Source: Symbiodinium natans | Lineage: Eukaryota > Sar > Dinophyceae > Suessiales > Symbiodiniaceae | Assembly: GCA_905221605.1 (NCBI GenBank) | Contig: CAJNDS010000204.1 | Coordinates: forward strand, 135,001 to 177,332 | Direction of reading: 5' to 3' | Length of the DNA stretch: 42,332 bases | Part shown: one piece after another, positions 1 through 42,332 of the stretch | How the letters are laid out: each line of letters begins with the position of its first letter | Numbering within the stretch: the first letter of the stretch is position 1 | Translations under genes and position numbers: made by a program | The notes under the pieces: model-generated | Told to the model about the DNA's origin: nothing | Database searches by the model: none | Seen by the model: only the letters and a program-made list of their open reading frames with translations

Positions 1-726
1 ACGGTGCGCAGAGGTTGAAGGTGAAGGGCTCGATTGACTTAGAGTTCCCACGGCCTAGGCTCCCCAACCCGGAACGGTGCAGTAGGGTTCATAGAGTTTA
101 TAGGGCTACCCCTAAACCCTAAACCCTAAACCCTAAACCCCTTGGTTATAGGATTATAGGGATATAGCCTTTGTGGGGCGTGCAGGCCTTGCAGGATTCA
201 TAAGCTTTACAGGGTTTATCGGACTGATCGAGTCTGATACAATCTGTAGGGTGTATAGGGTTTATAGGGTTTTTGGAGGGTTTATGGGATTATAGTATTG
301 AAGGGTTTAGAGGATTTAGAGGGTTTATAGGATTATAATATTGTATTTAGGGTTTGTAGGGTTTACGGGGTGTATAGGGTTTATGGGGATTTTAGGGTTC
401 ATCGGGTTTATAGTGTTCCTCGGGTTTTTAGGGTTTAGGGTTTATAGGCAAACAGATCCTAACCGAAAGGGGCCTTGGGCACGTCAAACCCTAAGCCCTA
501 AACCCGTGAATGTCCATTTCCCATTATGAATAAAGCCATGCGGATAAGAAGTTTCCAAACATAGCTTCAGGATTCCTTGTGTATTGCACTAGTACATGAG
601 AACTGAACAAAGTGTCCCAAGGAGACGGTAGCAACCCCACCAGCGAACCCTAAACCCTAGCCCTAAACCCTAAACCCTAAACCCTAAACCCTAAACCCCC
701 AGCCCCAAACCAGCCGAGCACCCGGC
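1..726 (-). other. Intron 44 (incomplete): degenerate telomere-like repeats
   Basis: Loose TTTATAGGG/TTTAGGG variants run 240-440, with CCCTAAA arrays at 110-140 and 650-700. No continuation exon was found; bases 1-100 are non-repeat but not recognisable as dynein. Confidence 0.7.
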
Positions 727-41859
<41,133 letters not shown>

Positions 41860-42332
41860 CTCCCCCGAGGCGGGCTTTTGCAGGGACGGTTGTGGGGGCG
41901 TTCAGGGTTTAGGGTTCAGGGTGCCGCGGTGGGTTTGCAAGGTCCTGCTTCTGCCTACCCAAAGCCCAAACCTTAACCTGTGAGGTTGGTAGGGGATTCT
42001 ACGAAGAGACCAAGGGGCAAGCAAACTACAAGAGTCTCAATGACATGCTACGTGAAGACTGCGGGCGGGCGAGCTGCATTGCTGCCACAAATCCCTGCCA
42101 TCCAACAAAAGCCCAAAACCCCTCAACCCTAAACCCTAAACCCTAAATCCACTAAAAACAACCTCGCCAGGCAAACCGTAAAACAGCCAGCCGCAGAGCC
42201 TCAGAGCCTCCTTGCCCAAATCTCACACTTCGTGTACCAGAATTTTTTCAGACCCTCAGCCTAAACTTAAAACCAACCCTCTTGGGGTCGGTGACGTTTT
42301 GGGCTTGGTCTATGGTTCCTTCTCGACGCCCG

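Noticed and set aside
42000-42115. Plus-strand open segment (YEETKGQANYKSLNDML) and minus-strand GFVAAMQL candidate exon
   Set aside because: Both are open, neither is long or conserved enough to choose. The minus candidate would fit the phase of exon 1 but is only 24 nt.

Overview
This window is almost certainly nuclear DNA of a dinoflagellate. It carries one large, extremely fragmented gene on the minus strand: an axonemal-type dynein heavy chain. Its exons are tiny (19-84 nt) and its introns are built largely of telomere-like heptamers. Three things point to a dinoflagellate: the plant/alveolate-type repeat TTTAGGG/CCCTAAA; introns that mostly start with GC or GA rather than GT and always end AG before a G; and a flagellar motor protein. 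No long open reading frame exists anywhere. Nearly all long six-frame ORFs are translations of TTTAGGG-type repeats or homopolymers.

The gene enters at the right end within the dynein linker (about 41.9-36.1 kb). It continues through AAA1 (35.6-23.3 kb), AAA2 (21.6-9.3 kb) and the AAA3 ATP site (9.0-0.7 kb), and leaves at the left end inside AAA3. I place 44 exons totalling about 2.2 kb (roughly 730 codons, 5% of the span). Reading phase is continuous across nearly every junction. The linker end, AAA1 sensor region, AAA2 Walker A and Walker B, and AAA3 Walker A can all be read directly. The AAA1 Walker A/B exons are missing and probably lie in the 100-N assembly gap (34733-34832). One exon (35480-35563) needs a one-base correction to stay in frame.

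The introns hold perfect and degenerate (TTTAGGG)n and (CCCTAAA)n arrays, locally homogenised variants (TTGAGGG, TTCAGGG, TTTCGGG, CTTAGGG, TTTAGGGG), long G or C homopolymers, several families of short inverted-repeat elements (MITE-like, 85-173 bp), and a few AT- or GC-rich islands of unknown origin. The most striking feature is orientation. On the plus strand most exons have CCCTAAA-type repeats on the left and TTTAGGG-type repeats on the right. In the gene sense each intron therefore opens with UUUAGGG repeats and closes with CCCUAAA repeats, which could pair and bring the weak splice sites together. In several MITEs telomere-like repeats have replaced or interrupted part of the element, so repeat insertion or growth is ongoing.

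No tRNA, rRNA, CRISPR, spliced-leader or second convincing protein gene was recognised. All calls are from reading the sequence; no database search or transcript evidence was available.
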